DNA of 64,000 bases from Kuschelorhynchus macadamiae (taxonomy: Eukaryota > Arthropoda > Insecta > Coleoptera > Curculionidae). Where the stretch lies: assembly GCA_030620095.1 (NCBI GenBank), contig JAUTXW010000347.1, positions 1,082,501 to 1,146,500 of the forward strand, written 5' to 3'. The translations under genes were made by a program, and so were the position numbers. The notes beneath the pieces were generated by a model. The model worked only from the letters and a program-made list of their open reading frames with translations. It had not been told where the DNA came from and searched no databases. Of this stretch, positions 23,941-35,336 are shown piece after piece; within the stretch, counting starts at the first letter, position 1, and every line of letters begins with the position of its first letter.

Positions 23941-26904
23941 TATATTACAAAAAACAGTATATAAATCAATTTTAATTGATTAAAAACGTCCGAAACACTA
24001 TCGAGTTAGAATATCGACCGCGCGACCTCTGAATAATTAAATTTCCGCATATGTCGATGTGAAGCCGCGATCCATCGATCGGATTATGAGAAGAGACCGG
24101 CTGATGACCCAAATCGCAATTTCATATTCCATTGGCTATCACTTTCGTTAGGCAATTCGGACTACAAGAGTCTGGGGAACAGATTTGTAGGAGCTCCGAG
24201 TTTACACGATTGGCATCGACAACGCATGTAACGACCGAGTAGAGTACAGAGAGTACTTATATTTTAGTGTTTTAGTTTTAAATTTGTTGTCAATTAGATC
24301 TTAGATCACAGAACACTGTTAAGTACTAAATTAAATTAGATTTGCTTTTATAAACTAGTTTTGGCGGAAGTGATTAACCATTCAGAGGTGCGTATTATTA
24401 TTATGCTTCCAGTTTTCCGTTACCCAACACTTAGGTACAATTAACATTATTTCTAAGAGAAACAAGATCAACCGGTAGAAAGGTTTAATCGCACAATAAT
24501 TTTTTTATTGTACACTAATTAAAGGCATAGTTTATACCATAGAGATGAGTTAAAAAACCTAAACTATGGACGATCATCATGATTTAATTTAAAAAACAAA
24601 ATATAGAAGGAATCCTTGTGTTACCTATTAACGGAGTGGCTCAAATTATAATTTAATTTTCTAATAACCCATTTTATAATATTTTAAAATTTAGAGAAGT
24701 TAACCAAAAAAAACCACTGCGGAGCTTGTTGAGGAAATTATAGTCTAGCTAGGGTGACAAGATATGTATTCTTTTGAAGAGTAAAGTTCTCTTTTCCAGG
24801 TCCACGAACTCTGTATTGTAACTATTACTATATGTACGACAAATATACTCTATTTTGAGAAATATGGTCGTGTTTTCTAAGTTACTAAAGACGTTAATGA
24901 AGCTCAGTTGCCGTTAACTTAATACAAAGGGTACAATTTTTTTTAGTTTTCAGTTGGTTCATACTTTGAGGTAGACAGAGTTAAATTCAATAAAGTATAT
25001 TTTTTTAATTAAAGAAAAGAAAAAAGCCATATTTTTGTAGCTTAAAATTGTTAGTGTTTATACAGGTTGTGTAAAAATATTCATTAAAATAAGAACTAAC
25101 TCTGGAAGAAAAAGTTATAATTATTTATGTATAGAAGAAATATCAAAAAGAAAAACATATTATCATGCGAAAATTGAAACAGTAAAAAAATTCAAAATAC
25201 AAGTTAAGAAAAATAAAAATTAATATGTTCAACCTGAACTCTCAACAATTTCTGGTAACGGCCAGACATACTAGAGATAATAAATTTATGTGGAACACTT
25301 TTTCATTTTCTCTGCACGTATTAGATCTAGGATGATTTGTGGTTGATTTTTAATTGTTTTAAATGTGTATTTTAGCCTACTCCTAACGTTTTTAATAATA
25401 TTTTTATTCCAATATGTTGATAATATTCGTTAATTATGGCTACTTGAATATTGTTTGTGACCGGTTCCTTTCCTCCGTCGATCGCCGTTATTTTGTTGTG
25501 TTCATATTTACATTTACATGTGTTTTCTATTGTTTCACTTGTTTGTGAGTTTTTAGAGAGCCTGTTTGATACAGTGACTATTCGTGTGTGGTATTTTGGA
25601 GTAATACAAATAAATGGATTATCCAAAACGCTGTTTTGATCAGTAAGTAAAAATATCGCAGCAAATTCTTACTTTGCAGACACACATTTTGTTGTTGTAT
25701 CTAGTTATTAATGAACGAAGTTAAAATCTGTGTCTCTTAACTTAAATTTTTATACAAAAATTCCAAACTATTTTTCCTATATCATCTTGTAACACTTTAA
25801 AATCCTCACCCGCTATTATTGTTAAAATTATTTATAAATACACATTATTCTACTTTTAAATTTGTGTCCTTTCATTTCGTATTTTTATTATTTTTTTATT
25901 ATGTTACTTGTTAAAATTATTAATAAACATACATTATTCTACTACTTTTAAATTTAATTATGTCCATTCATTTCGTATTTTTATTATTTTTTTTATTATA
26001 CTACTTGTTAAAAGTATTAATAGATACACTTATTTAACTCTTTCTTTGCAAAAAGTAGTTAAAACGTCTATTTCCCTCGCATGGTGCATGACCATGCACA
26101 TAACATATTAGGAAAATCTACCACGGGCACCCTGACTACAAAAGTATGATCGACCTTTTTCGGAGCTCCCACAAATCTGTTCCCCAGACTCTTGTATTCG
26201 GACTGGCCAGCCTAGCTTAGTATAGCGTATTTTATTATGCTTAAGGAACGCAACGAGACTATTCGAACCGCCGCGCGCGGCTAATAGTGTAGCGTATTTA
26301 ACTTTTCGCGTTTTTTTACAACTATTAGGAGGGACGGTCAAACGAATAATTTATTTTCTGAAATATTTTTGGGGGGTCATTGACCAACTGACCCTATGGA
26401 AGAGCCGCCACTGGTTGTTTTCTTTAATTACATTTATCTCATCTAATGACAGGCCTACATGTCTGATATAAGTTATTTATAAATTCCTGACATAAAAAAA
26501 AACGTTTGCATGTTGTGGACAACGTGACAAGTGAGCAGACTGAATTTCCCCTGCGCTTGTAAAGTCGTACCGGAATTATAAGAGTAATAGAATATTGCCG
26601 ATCTGGCTTACTAGTAGCTTGACAATATTCTCGCTCTTAGGGCAGATAAACTTTGGGCTTTATTGGAATGGCCTGCACTTAATAATTCTTCATAATAAAT
26701 AAATGTCTGACTGTGTATAATATTTAGTTTTCTTTTAGAATCGAATGTACTAAAGTGTTACTCTGCTACTCTACTACTAATCATAGAACTCATTTATCCC
26801 GTTGTTGCAAAGAAATGCTGTTTCATGTTTGTCAGGGATTATTGTGTAAAAACCATAGTTTTACAGAGGCAGTAAAGACAGCTTTATTTGAGGGATACAT
26901 ATGT

Positions 26905-26944
26905 CAAAGTTTACAGAATTAGTATGTTAATTCTGTAAACTTTG
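26905..26944. repeat. Perfect 17-bp inverted repeat with 6-nt loop
   Basis: CAAAGTTTACAGAATTA (26905-26921) is followed by a 6-base loop and its exact reverse complement (26928-26944). It lies about 130 bp left of the CACAGG-terminated element copy A, in sequence I cannot assign. It may be the ends of a tiny MITE or a deletion junction. Confidence 0.9.
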
Positions 26945-27077
26945 CCTATGTAGAACCCGAGGTTATAAGACATGCTCGACCCGAAAGGGTCCTTTGCTTT
27001 CTGAAACGGAGCGAGCGTGATCTGAAATTTTCTTCTATATTGGAAATTAAGTTTGAAAAAAATGTATAATAATAATA

Positions 27078-29032
27078 ACACAGGCCAACACACATTTTGG
27101 TGCTTGCGATTTTTTAACTGTTCCTGTAAGTATTTATTGAAAAAACTTAATTTACACAATTACATTAGTCACTAATCACATACAAATTTTCTTTTATACG
27201 ACTTTCTAGAATGGAGTTTACTAGGGCAGTCTCGCTGAAGGCTGCAGCAGTAGTCCGCCATCATGTGGCTATCCCATCGTCCTTGATAACGATCTTCCAT
27301 AGTTTCAATACTGATGGAATGTTTCCCCCTGTTCTTCACTACAATCACCTAAGTTTTCTGGAAAAAGATCTAGGTGGATGTGGAGGTAGTGAACTTTTAT
27401 ACTCATGTTACAGCCGAGAACATTAAAATTTGAAAGCATAGTTTCCACTAATTCTACGTAATTCTCTGCTTTATGATTGCCAAGAAAATGTTGTACTACT
27501 TGAACAGATGAACACCAAGCGTTAGATTCAGTCTCGTTCATTGATGTGGTGAATTGTGGATCTTTGACAAGTTGCCTTATTTGAGGACCAGCTTTTAGTT
27601 TTTCCGTGCTAATGCCAGGAAATTTACGTGACAAATACCCAAAACAATTTCCATCTCGATTTAAAGCCTTCAGAAATTGCTTTATTAGGCCTAGCTTGAT
27701 ATGCAAGGGCGGAAGTAAGATTTTTTCTCTTGAAACCAAAGGTTCGTTGATCACGTTTTGTTTTCCTTGAATCATGACATCTCTTAAAGGCCAATTTTTG
27801 TTAACCCAGTGCTCATTTTTAGCTCTGCTGTCCCAAAGGCACAAAAACAAGGATATTTTGTATAACCACTCTGCTGTCCAAAAAGGAAGTTAACCATTTT
27901 TAAGTCAACACAAATTGCCCACTGATGTTATTTGTATTTAATTTTTCTCAAAACTAATGCAATTGTTTCATATTCTTCCTTCATGGTAGTAGAATGACCA
28001 ATAGGAATGGAGCCATATTTGTTACCGTTATGTAAAAGAACACATTTTAAACTACGTTTTGAACTGTCAATAAAAACGCAACAATCATCTGGAGTGTGTT
28101 CAGACAAACCCATTTTTTCTAAGAGCCCTTTTATATTGTTACAGAATACCAAGTCATTTTCCTGAGCGAAAAAAGGCAGCAGATCCTTATCTCTTTTACG
28201 ATAAAATGTAATATTAGTACCTGGACAAAGTAGATTTTTTTCTTTTAATCTGGATGCAAGTAATTCAGTGGATTCCTTTGAGAGATTCAGATCTCTTATA
28301 AGATCGTTTAGTTCTTCTTGATTGAAACACTGCGGAGTTGCTAAATCTGCTTCAAATTCGCTGTCGTTTTCTGATTGAATTCTTTGAACTTCGTCAGACG
28401 TTGTCCACTGTCGCAAATGTTCAACACATGTTTTACATATGAAATGTGGGGCCCAAGATTTATCTTGATCTCCTAAATGAACGCCAAAATAGGCAAGATA
28501 AGTTCTTTTCACAAAGTCAGACATCGTTTTTCTGCTCTCTTTCAAAGTGTATTCACCACATTCATAACAAAAAACATCGGGATGATTTACACAGGTACGT
28601 CTGCTTGTGGATGCCATTGTTTCAGTTTAGTGTCTTGATACTACAAAACGACCAAAATTTACACAAAATGATAGCACAACTTTATTTGGGAAAACTCAGT
28701 AATATACTAAATCGAGTACAGCCAAGCAGGTATAGAAGGATCGGGTCATAGGCAATTACAGTTATAAAAATAATTAAGATCAGTGTATTGAGTAGTTCCT
28801 AGTATAGGAACATTGAGTCAGGGACAATTCCAAGTATCCATTCGTTTAATTAGATTCTGGGAAATTTCTATTTTGACGATTAAGTACATATTTATCTCTT
28901 TATTTGTTGTCCTTTATCAGAAAAAAATATCAGTTAACCTGTAACCTGTATCTAGAGTTGATAGAAAAAATCTGGTGGCATTTTTGGAATCAGCACATTA
29001 AAAACATCTAAAATCAGATGTTACATTTCCGG
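27078..29032 (-). mobile_element. CACAGG-terminated element, copy A (right end lost)
   Basis: Shares with 36925-39257 the left terminal sequence ACACAGGCCAAYACACATTT (27078 on), an untranslated stretch, a coding region of about 1.4 kb on the minus strand, and a matching right flank through ATTTCCGGCAC near 29032. The last 30 bp or so present in copy B are absent; here the sequence switches directly to a Tc1-like fragment. The left end is preceded by TAA. This and copy B are the only two copies seen. Confidence 0.8.
27175..28617 (-). pseudogene. Putative transposase of unusual family, copy A
   Basis: Starts MASTSRRTCVNHPDVFCYEC at 28617 with two C-x2-C pairs (FCYEC, then HFICKTC about 45 residues on), suggesting a zinc-binding N-terminus. 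The following segments read LNLSKESTELLASRL, FYRKRDKDLLPFF, FIDSSKRSLKCVLLHNGNKY, IPIGHSTTMKEEYETIALVL, then ICVDLK. After a frameshift come PCFLC-type Cys residues and WDSRAKNEHWV, LPPLHIKLGLIKQF and LGDCSEEQGETFHQ, ending near 27175. Lesions are a TAA replacing a Glu codon at about 27928, a frameshift near 27850, and a 222-bp deletion after HLRQWTT relative to copy B. I know similar anonymous proteins from insects and cnidarians but cannot name a domain. The Asp near ICVDLK and the Glu near SEEQGE could be catalytic; this is inference. Confidence 0.65.
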
Positions 29033-29424
29033 CACAACGTTTTTATTAATTTTGACAACGATTTTAGTCCAATTTCCAATATGCCTCGATTTTTTAAAGC
29101 TTCTTTTAAAACTTGAAGGGTTATATTAGTTTTTGATGTGTGTAAATCGTAAATTGCATTACGAACATCCATTTTTACATTGTCACTTAAGTCTTCTGTC
29201 TTTCACTTTTTTCGTGTACATTTCTTAATCTTCTTCGGTAGTAAATTATGATTTTCTTCATGCACAATTTTCTGCACAATTTTTATACCGATTTCCAGAG
29301 CTTTTGCTACTGTCTCTTGGATATTGGCCGGTGAATTTTCATTTTCGTAGTTTTTTATTAGATTTAATACCATTTTTTTCGCTTGTGGATGCAAAAAACC
29401 CGAAAATTGTTTTCTATTACTCAT
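29033..29424 (-). pseudogene. Tc1/IS630-like transposase N-terminal fragment
   Basis: The minus strand begins at 29424 (MSNRKQFSGFLHPQAKKMVL, helical DNA-binding type) and passes KKIKKCTRKK. With stops it then continues into DVRNAIYDL-like and LKEALKNRG-like sequence also present at 56303-56090. The catalytic half is missing because copy A of the CACAGG element joins at 29032. The best-preserved relative is at 55159-56303. Confidence 0.65.
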
Positions 29425-29429
29425 TTTGT

Positions 29430-30437
29430 CACTGACTTGTCAATCTGACTTTGAAGTGACATCGCTCAAAGATGTTTGCAACTGCTGGTATTTATATGTT
29501 TATCCTCTTTTTTCATATGAAAATATCATAGGTTTATCTAATTCATCTTCCGGATTTTATGCACAAAAGTACCCACTGTCACCCTGCACAAATGAAGGAG
29601 AAAGTTACAATGAGGAATTTTTGATGTTGTTAGTTACCACGTGTTTTATCTTAATTATTGCTAGTTTTTTCATTTTTGTGTTTTATTTAGTAATCCTTGT
29701 TCTATGTTTTTTTCCGTTTTTAAGTATACCTGGGAATTACATTTCCTAACACAAATCAACGTATTATGTACAATCATCAGGTATAGCATAATAATGCATT
29801 GTAGTACAATAATGGTGGAAAATGTACCATTACATTTCAAAAAAAACTAAATTAAAATTATTGATTAGAAGGCTCGAATTTCAGATTATAATGTTAACTT
29901 CATTTATAAACAACTTTTTCCTCTAAACTTTTGTTCCATCTTAAAAAATAAGAGTACTTTACTCTTGGCCATTTTTCATATTTTTAGCTACAACTCGCCC
30001 AGTATAATGCCATTCCGAGTGAAATTTCGTATTTCTCGGTTTTTTTACCAAGCGGGGCATATTCCCAAAATGCCATTTTCAAATTCAAAAATATTTGACC
30101 CGCTTGCCCTATCGTAACACCTGTAAGTCGAGTAACGCGAACTATTAATCAATCACGTGAAAGTGTGTAAAAAATCCATTACAAAATTTGAACATGGCGA
30201 ACAATCACACAATATCGTACATATACACGCAGTGGTAAAGCTAAGAAATGCTTGATAAACATGTTTTCATAAATTAATTTCTTTAGGGTTAAAGTTCGAC
30301 GAACCGCTACTGATTGCTAAGCCTTTCCTACTCTTATAGTCGGTCACGTGACCCTGTCACAATCTCTGCTGTGTACGAATCTACGCCCCTGTTAGTATAG
30401 ATTATTTAGCATAATAAAATCATCCCCTCTTTTCTAG
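29430..30437. other. Axud1 intron 1, no gene recognised
   Basis: The frame at 29426-29749 (+) is hydrophobic and low complexity with no family resemblance. The last 20 bases form the splice acceptor of the next Axud1 exon. The rest is AT-rich intron sequence. Confidence 0.5.
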
Positions 30438-30768
30438 CAACATCAACAGCAGCAACAACAACCGACGTTCGCATCGACTGCTTCGAGCGGCGGCGGCCAC
30501 CAGGGGTTCCCCCCGTTCGATCCCCGCTTTCCCGAAGTGCAGCAGCAGCAGGCGTTCGCCACGGCAGCAGTGCAACCAGGACACGGGGGCGGCATCGGCG
30601 CCAGCGTCGCAGTCTCCCTCCCCTTTCCCGCCTCCGTCACCGCCGCCGCCAACTCAGCGGTCAATCAATACGCGCAGCAGTTCCATTCGGGGGGATTCGG
30701 CGAGTTCACGAGCTCCGCTGCAGCCGCCCAGGCCAGCAGCGTCTTTAATACGTACTCGAGCATCTATG
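30438..30768 (+). CDS. Axud1: Axud1/CSRNP family protein, second visible exon
   Basis: The acceptor TTTTCTAG precedes 30438 and the donor G/GTGAGT follows 30768. Length 331 bp gives entry phase 0 and exit with one base, matching both neighbours. The exon starts QHQQQQQQPTFAS, continuing a glutamine run begun by QQQ at the end of the previous exon. It is then rich in Gly, Ala, Ser and Gln (SSGGGHQGFPPFDPRFPEVQ, SSAAAAQASSVFNTYSSIY). Such low-complexity activation-type sequence is usual in the divergent C-terminal half of insect family members. The preceding intron is 9.4 kb and mostly transposon. Confidence 0.85.
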
Positions 30769-31364
30769 GTGAGTATATGGGGGGGGACGGGATGTAGGGA
30801 AAAATACCCCGTTATCAATTAACCCAATTACGTACGCGCGGGAGCGTTGTAGTTAGGCACACCAGTATGGATCAGGAATAAAACCCTTTGTTAATAATTG
30901 GCAAACGGCATTGAAAAGCGACACAGTTGTTTATTGGATAAATTTCCACATTTCATATTGAACGCTGTATAAAACGTTCTAATAAAATTTTAAGTTACAA
31001 CTAGGTACAAATAAATTAAAAAACCAAAACAGGAATTCTTATCTAAGTGTGATGTAATCAAATGTGTAAAATCAATAAAATAAAAAATAAAAAACAGTGA
31101 AAAACAATTAAAAATGAAGAAGGTCCGTTCTAAAAATGTTTGATTGTGTGAAATCTCTCGAAGCAAGGCATAAAGCCACATTGCACTCGCGGCACATAAA
31201 AATTGTCTCTTTTCTTTTTTTATTTTTTGTGCACAGAACGCACTTTCTTTGTTCAGCTTTTCTATTTTTTACGGGAGGAACAATTGAAGGAAAATGTCTA
31301 CAAGTAAGTTTTGTGCGTTTTTCCTTTGTAGTGTTCTTCTATTATCTGTTTTACAAGTTGTAGT
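30769..31364. other. Axud1 intron 2, 5' part, no gene recognised
   Basis: AT-rich intronic sequence after the GTGAGT donor. Small open frames here have T- or A-rich codon composition and no recognisable domain. Confidence 0.5.
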
Positions 31365-31740
31365 TGGAAACTTTGCCAACGGAATTTTATTTCTTGCTAC
31401 TATATTATTTGCACACATTTGCATTGAGGAGAACCATGTCCATAATGTGGAAAAAAACTTTTTTCTACCATTTCGAAGTTTCTCTTACACACTCTACCGA
31501 ACTAAGCAGCATATCCGTCTTATCAACGGCACCCATAAAAATGTTGCAATCGATAATACATTGGGGTTTCACGATCGCCTTTCCAGTGATGCGAAACTTT
31601 TTACCAGTTATAGTATTTTTCAAGATATAAATAAGTGACTTGCCTCTGTTGACAAAATGAGTTGCCATAAAAGCCTTCAATGACCATTCTGTCTTCCCTG
31701 GGTACCTGGCCGTGACGGGGTCGTATTCTCGGAAACAGAC
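31365..31740 (-). pseudogene. piggyBac (PGBD4-like) transposase fragment
   Basis: The minus strand reads KPQCIIDCNIFMGAVDKTDM then LLSSVECVRETSKW, followed after an in-frame stop by KKVFFHIMDMVLLNANVCK. The MGAVDKTDM segment with its third catalytic Asp and the following helix are diagnostic of piggyBac transposases of the PGBD4/Uribo type. Only this C-terminal third remains. It is a different subfamily from the piggyBac at 36005-43082. Confidence 0.8.
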
Positions 31741-31929
31741 AGGTAAAAAGATTTTATCTACCTCGCTTTTATTCTAACATGTAATTGAACTGGTTTCAAT
31801 ACATTACTCTAAGAAGTATAATTTTCATTTTGTAATTTGGTATAGTAATATATACTAGTTACTTAAAAGGACAGAAGTCCTTTGCCAAAGAAGCCGCAAA
31901 TGCTTGCCCGTTGAGGCAAAAATGATAGT

Positions 31930-32881
31930 TAGGAGTGTTTATTCAAAATTAGTGGAGCGAGGCCATTGAAGGAGAGCTCAGTTTTAACAAGCATTGCTGA
32001 AAGTACAGTTTGGAACATTGTTAACAAATCCATAGAGCATAGAAAAAAACGAAGTGACAATGGTGTCAAGAAAAGTATTGATTTCTGTGAAAAGGACCTA
32101 ATCCGCCGCAAAATGTATGAAATATATGTAGACCAAAATGTCCCTACGTTATTGTCGCTTTCACGCAAGCTATCTGAAGATAGTTGTGATATTAACTGTT
32201 CTACTAGAACTCTGTGGCGTTCTCTATGTGGTTTATGGTTTCTATTTTAAAAAATTGACAAAAGGCAAGTTATTATGGAATCGAGCCACTTACAACGACT
32301 TCGAATCGAATATCTGCAAAAAATAGAAGCAGCTAGATCGGAAAATCGGACAATAATCTACTTAGATGAGACTTGGTATGACACCCATGACACACTGTGC
32401 AAAGGGTGGATTGGCGCATCGAAAAAATGCTACACGAAGGCTCCCTCAAATAAGGGTAAATGAATAACTATTCTACATGCGGGATCAGAAGAAGGCTGGA
32501 TTCCAGAATGTTTATTTTTAACAGCCAAGAATATTTCAGATTCCAGTTTGGACTACCATTGTGATACCACTGCTGAAGTTTTTGAAGACTGGTTCAAAAA
32601 TAAATTAATTCCAAATATACCACATAACAGCAGTATTGTCATGAATAACGCATCTTATCATAGCCGCCAACTGAACAGGGTACGAAATTCGACCAGTAAA
32701 AAAAGTGACATACATAAGACTTTTTGTGTGAACGTGACATATATTTTCATGAAAGTTATGTTAAAAAATTGTTGGACCTTTTAAAATGTTACAATTTTTC
32801 AAAGCAATATGTTTGTGATAACATAGCAAAGCAATCAGGTCACGAAATAATTCGGCTTCCGCCATACTATTGTATCTTTAA
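31930..32881 (+). pseudogene. Tc1/IS630-like transposase with second catalytic Asp replaced by Asn
   Basis: The + strand holds an N-terminal helical region (SIDFCEKDLIRRKMYEIYV, SLSRKLSEDSCDI) in one frame. After a shift near 32250 the catalytic core follows: TIIYLDETWYDTHD with the first Asp, a stop at 32461, ITILHAGSEEGWIPECLF, YHCDTTAEVFEDWFKNKLIP, IVMNNASYHS and later RLPPYYCIFN. In the sister copy at 55159-55968 the second motif is LDNASYHS, so the metal-binding Asp is Asn here. The reading is cut at 32881 by the hAT at 32882. The product is certainly inactive. Confidence 0.8.
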
Positions 32882-32933
32882 CAGGGGCGTGCGGTGAAAT
32901 TTTAAGAAAGGGAAGCGATTTTTATAAACTTAC

Positions 32934-34694
32934 CTATTTGTAATGTAATTCGATTCTTCGATAATTTTTTTCAAATTCGTCAATGACGTCATCATAAAAA
33001 CGGCGATGCTCCGATATATTCTGGAGAAGTTTATTTTCAATGGACAACAACGATGTATGGGAAAGTCTCTCCTGTCCCGTTGAATTTCTCACGAAATTTT
33101 TTTTACGTTTAAGTGTTGAAAAATTGCATTCTACTGATGAACTTGTGGCAGGTATAGTCAATACCAATTCACACAAATTCGACACTTCGGTGTAGGCATC
33201 TTCCAGCTCCTTGTCTTTTAAAATGTCATATATGTTCCTTAGCGTTAATGTCATCAGTTTCGTAAATCACTTTTAGTTCAGATCGCAGTAACACTCGGTC
33301 GAAGAACTGGCCATAATGAAGAAGAAGAGATTTAAAAGTTTTTCCTTTAAATGCATCAGAATCGCAGAGCTCGAGGAATTTAAAATCATTTAAACCGTTA
33401 AATCTATAGTTTATTTGTTGCTGAATTTGATCGATTATTTCATAAAAGAGGCGTCTGTATGATGTTTGAACATCTCCCACTTTGTCTGTTCGAAGACGCT
33501 TGGCTTGTGGCTCTACATTTAACGTCATCGTTTTCTCCCAAAATAGGTCAGTCATCTCTTTTTTGGCTTAACATGGACTTCCACTTTTTTTAGGCAAAAA
33601 GCAATGTCATTTGTTTTAGTTTGTAATATATTAAAAACATTGTCCGAGAATAGAAGTATTTCTGAAAATATGTTCAACAAATAATTAAAATTAAAATCTC
33701 GTTTCAAACAGTCCAAAAACCCCCTCGACCTATTTATGGGTTCTGAGTCCCACGTTTCATTATTTTCTATTATATTCTCAAATAGTTCAATCAGTGATTC
33801 ACGATTTTCAGATACTGTTAACACAAGTCTTCCATTATAGTTCCACCTAGTAGGAGCTACTTTGGGCAATCGTTTGTGGACAATGGAGTCCCAAGCTTGT
33901 GTACGTTTTGTTGACTTGGAAAAAAAAGCAGCCATGCCACTTAAAGTAAGGAAAAATAGTTTACACTCTTTAATGTGATTGGTGGACTGGGATAAAACTA
34001 AATTTAATTTATGAGCAAAACAATGGACAAACACAGCACTTGGGAAGGTTTCTCGAACTTTAGCTTGCAGATCCTCTAATTGTCCTGCCATCACTGCAGC
34101 TCCATCACAGCTTTGAACAACTAATTTTTTTCTCCATTAATTTCTTTAGTAACGTTATAAACTATGGTATATAATGCATCTGCTGTACGATTTTCGGACA
34201 CATTCTTAAAACTTAAAAATGAACCGCGTCTTGCCAATCTCCTGCTTAATTATTTTTAGAATAATATTTGCAACAGCGGAAATTAAATCATTCTGGATTC
34301 TATTCGACGTTCCGCGAAAAACGCTAGACTGCTCTAAATGATTTTTTAAGCAATCATCATATTTAGCCATTAAACTAAGTAAATCTTGAAAATTTCCTCT
34401 ATTTGAAGAAACCCTTGTTTCGTCATGACCTCTAAATCCCAATTCGTGCTGTCCGAGAAAACAAACAACATCAATAAGTCTTCTTAATATTTGCCTATTT
34501 TTATCGACTAGTTCATTGTGTTGGCGGTGACTAATTTCTAACTGTTTATTAAGGACGTGCTCAATTCTGGTTTTGCCGAAGACTTTTTCTTTTATGAAGG
34601 CCTGTAAATGCGCTTTGGACATAATGTATCTTTTTACAGTTTTATGGAAATTGTTTAAATCGGAAAAACCAGTTTTATTCCAGAGACCTTTCAA
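32934..34694 (-). pseudogene. ZMYM1-like hAT transposase, C-terminal two-thirds, with frameshifts
   Basis: The minus strand starts with SDLNNFHKTVKRYIMSKAH and LINVVCFLGQHELGFRGHDE-like sequence (34694-34206). After a break comes VFVHCFAHKLNLVLSQS (34094-33552), the His/Asp-containing region usual for this branch. It ends with VLTIPATSSSVECNFSTLKR and FVRNSTGQERLSHTSLLSIE (33254-32934), the classic C-terminal dimerisation segment. At least three frame changes are visible and the N-terminal zinc finger is absent. The N-terminal TTF remnant at 21898-22212 is from a related but separate element. Confidence 0.85.
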
Positions 34695-35141
34695 AAAGTA
34701 AACATGGCCAACAAAATAATTTACTTATATTTTCACACCCTGTTAGCCATTTAAATTGTTTTATTGCCTTTGGAAATTATTTGAAGCTTATCAGCGAATT
34801 TTAATGTTGAAAATCCCTTTATTATTAAGATACACACCACACATTCACACACACTCTTCTTACTAAATTCTCCAACATTTTCAACATTATTACCGACAGC
34901 CTAAGTTGACGGTATTTGCATATCCACGTCCGTATTATTGTCTCCCATATCGCACCTTGCACGACGCGACGTACGTATCACACAACACACGGATAGCCGT
35001 TCAAACAAAGAACCTACTCCAACGATAGCTTCCGCCCCCCACTTAAAGCTGTTTTGATATACCGTTTAATTTTCGTAGGTTTTACGAGGTTTTTCCAGGG
35101 CCGTAGAAGGGGAGGGTTTGAGGTTTTTACAACCTTTTCCC

Positions 35142-35336
35142 CTAACGCTTCAATTTTTTATTGGTTTTTCTCCCCGAAAACCCCACCTGAAACAACCCAG
35201 GATGCCTTTCATTAAACGTTATAGCAGCCTCCCGAAATGAGTTATAATTTTCTCCAATAATAAGTAATAACTCCGCTTTTTCTTTTAAATTTAGTTTTGT
35301 AGACATTTTTCGTCGCATTAAAAAAACTTGGATCAT
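35142..35336 (-). pseudogene. Transposase N-terminal helix-turn-helix fragment
   Basis: Short minus-strand frame reading KLNLKEKAELLLIIGENYNS and FREAAITFNERHPG. This resembles the DUF4817-type helix-turn-helix that opens many insect mariner-superfamily transposases. Only the first helices remain and the downstream part is absent, so this is a fragment with no product. Confidence 0.5.

Larger units (their letters stand above)
21413..26413 (-). mobile_element. Internally rearranged hAT element (ZMYM1-type) in Axud1 intron 1
   Basis: Termini CAGTGGCGGCTC (21413-21424) and its exact inverse (26402-26413) are flanked by a perfect 8-bp duplication GTTGTTTT (21405-21412, 26414-26421). The left part carries a TTF-type zinc-finger remnant on the minus strand (22212-21898). 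The catalytic region is not recognisable. A complete Tc1 element (22372-23940) is inserted inside. An inverted pair of about 43 bp (24156-24198 and 26161-26202, about 88% identical) indicates an internal rearrangement. The body 24200-26100 has no coding sequence that I recognise. Confidence 0.88.

Noticed and set aside
26108..26341. 77-codon minus-strand frame near the hAT right end
   Set aside because: No family features, and it overlaps the inverted 43-bp repeat; likely chance.
30443..30664. Cys/Ala-rich minus-strand frame
   Set aside because: Antisense of the CAG/GCN-rich Axud1 exon.
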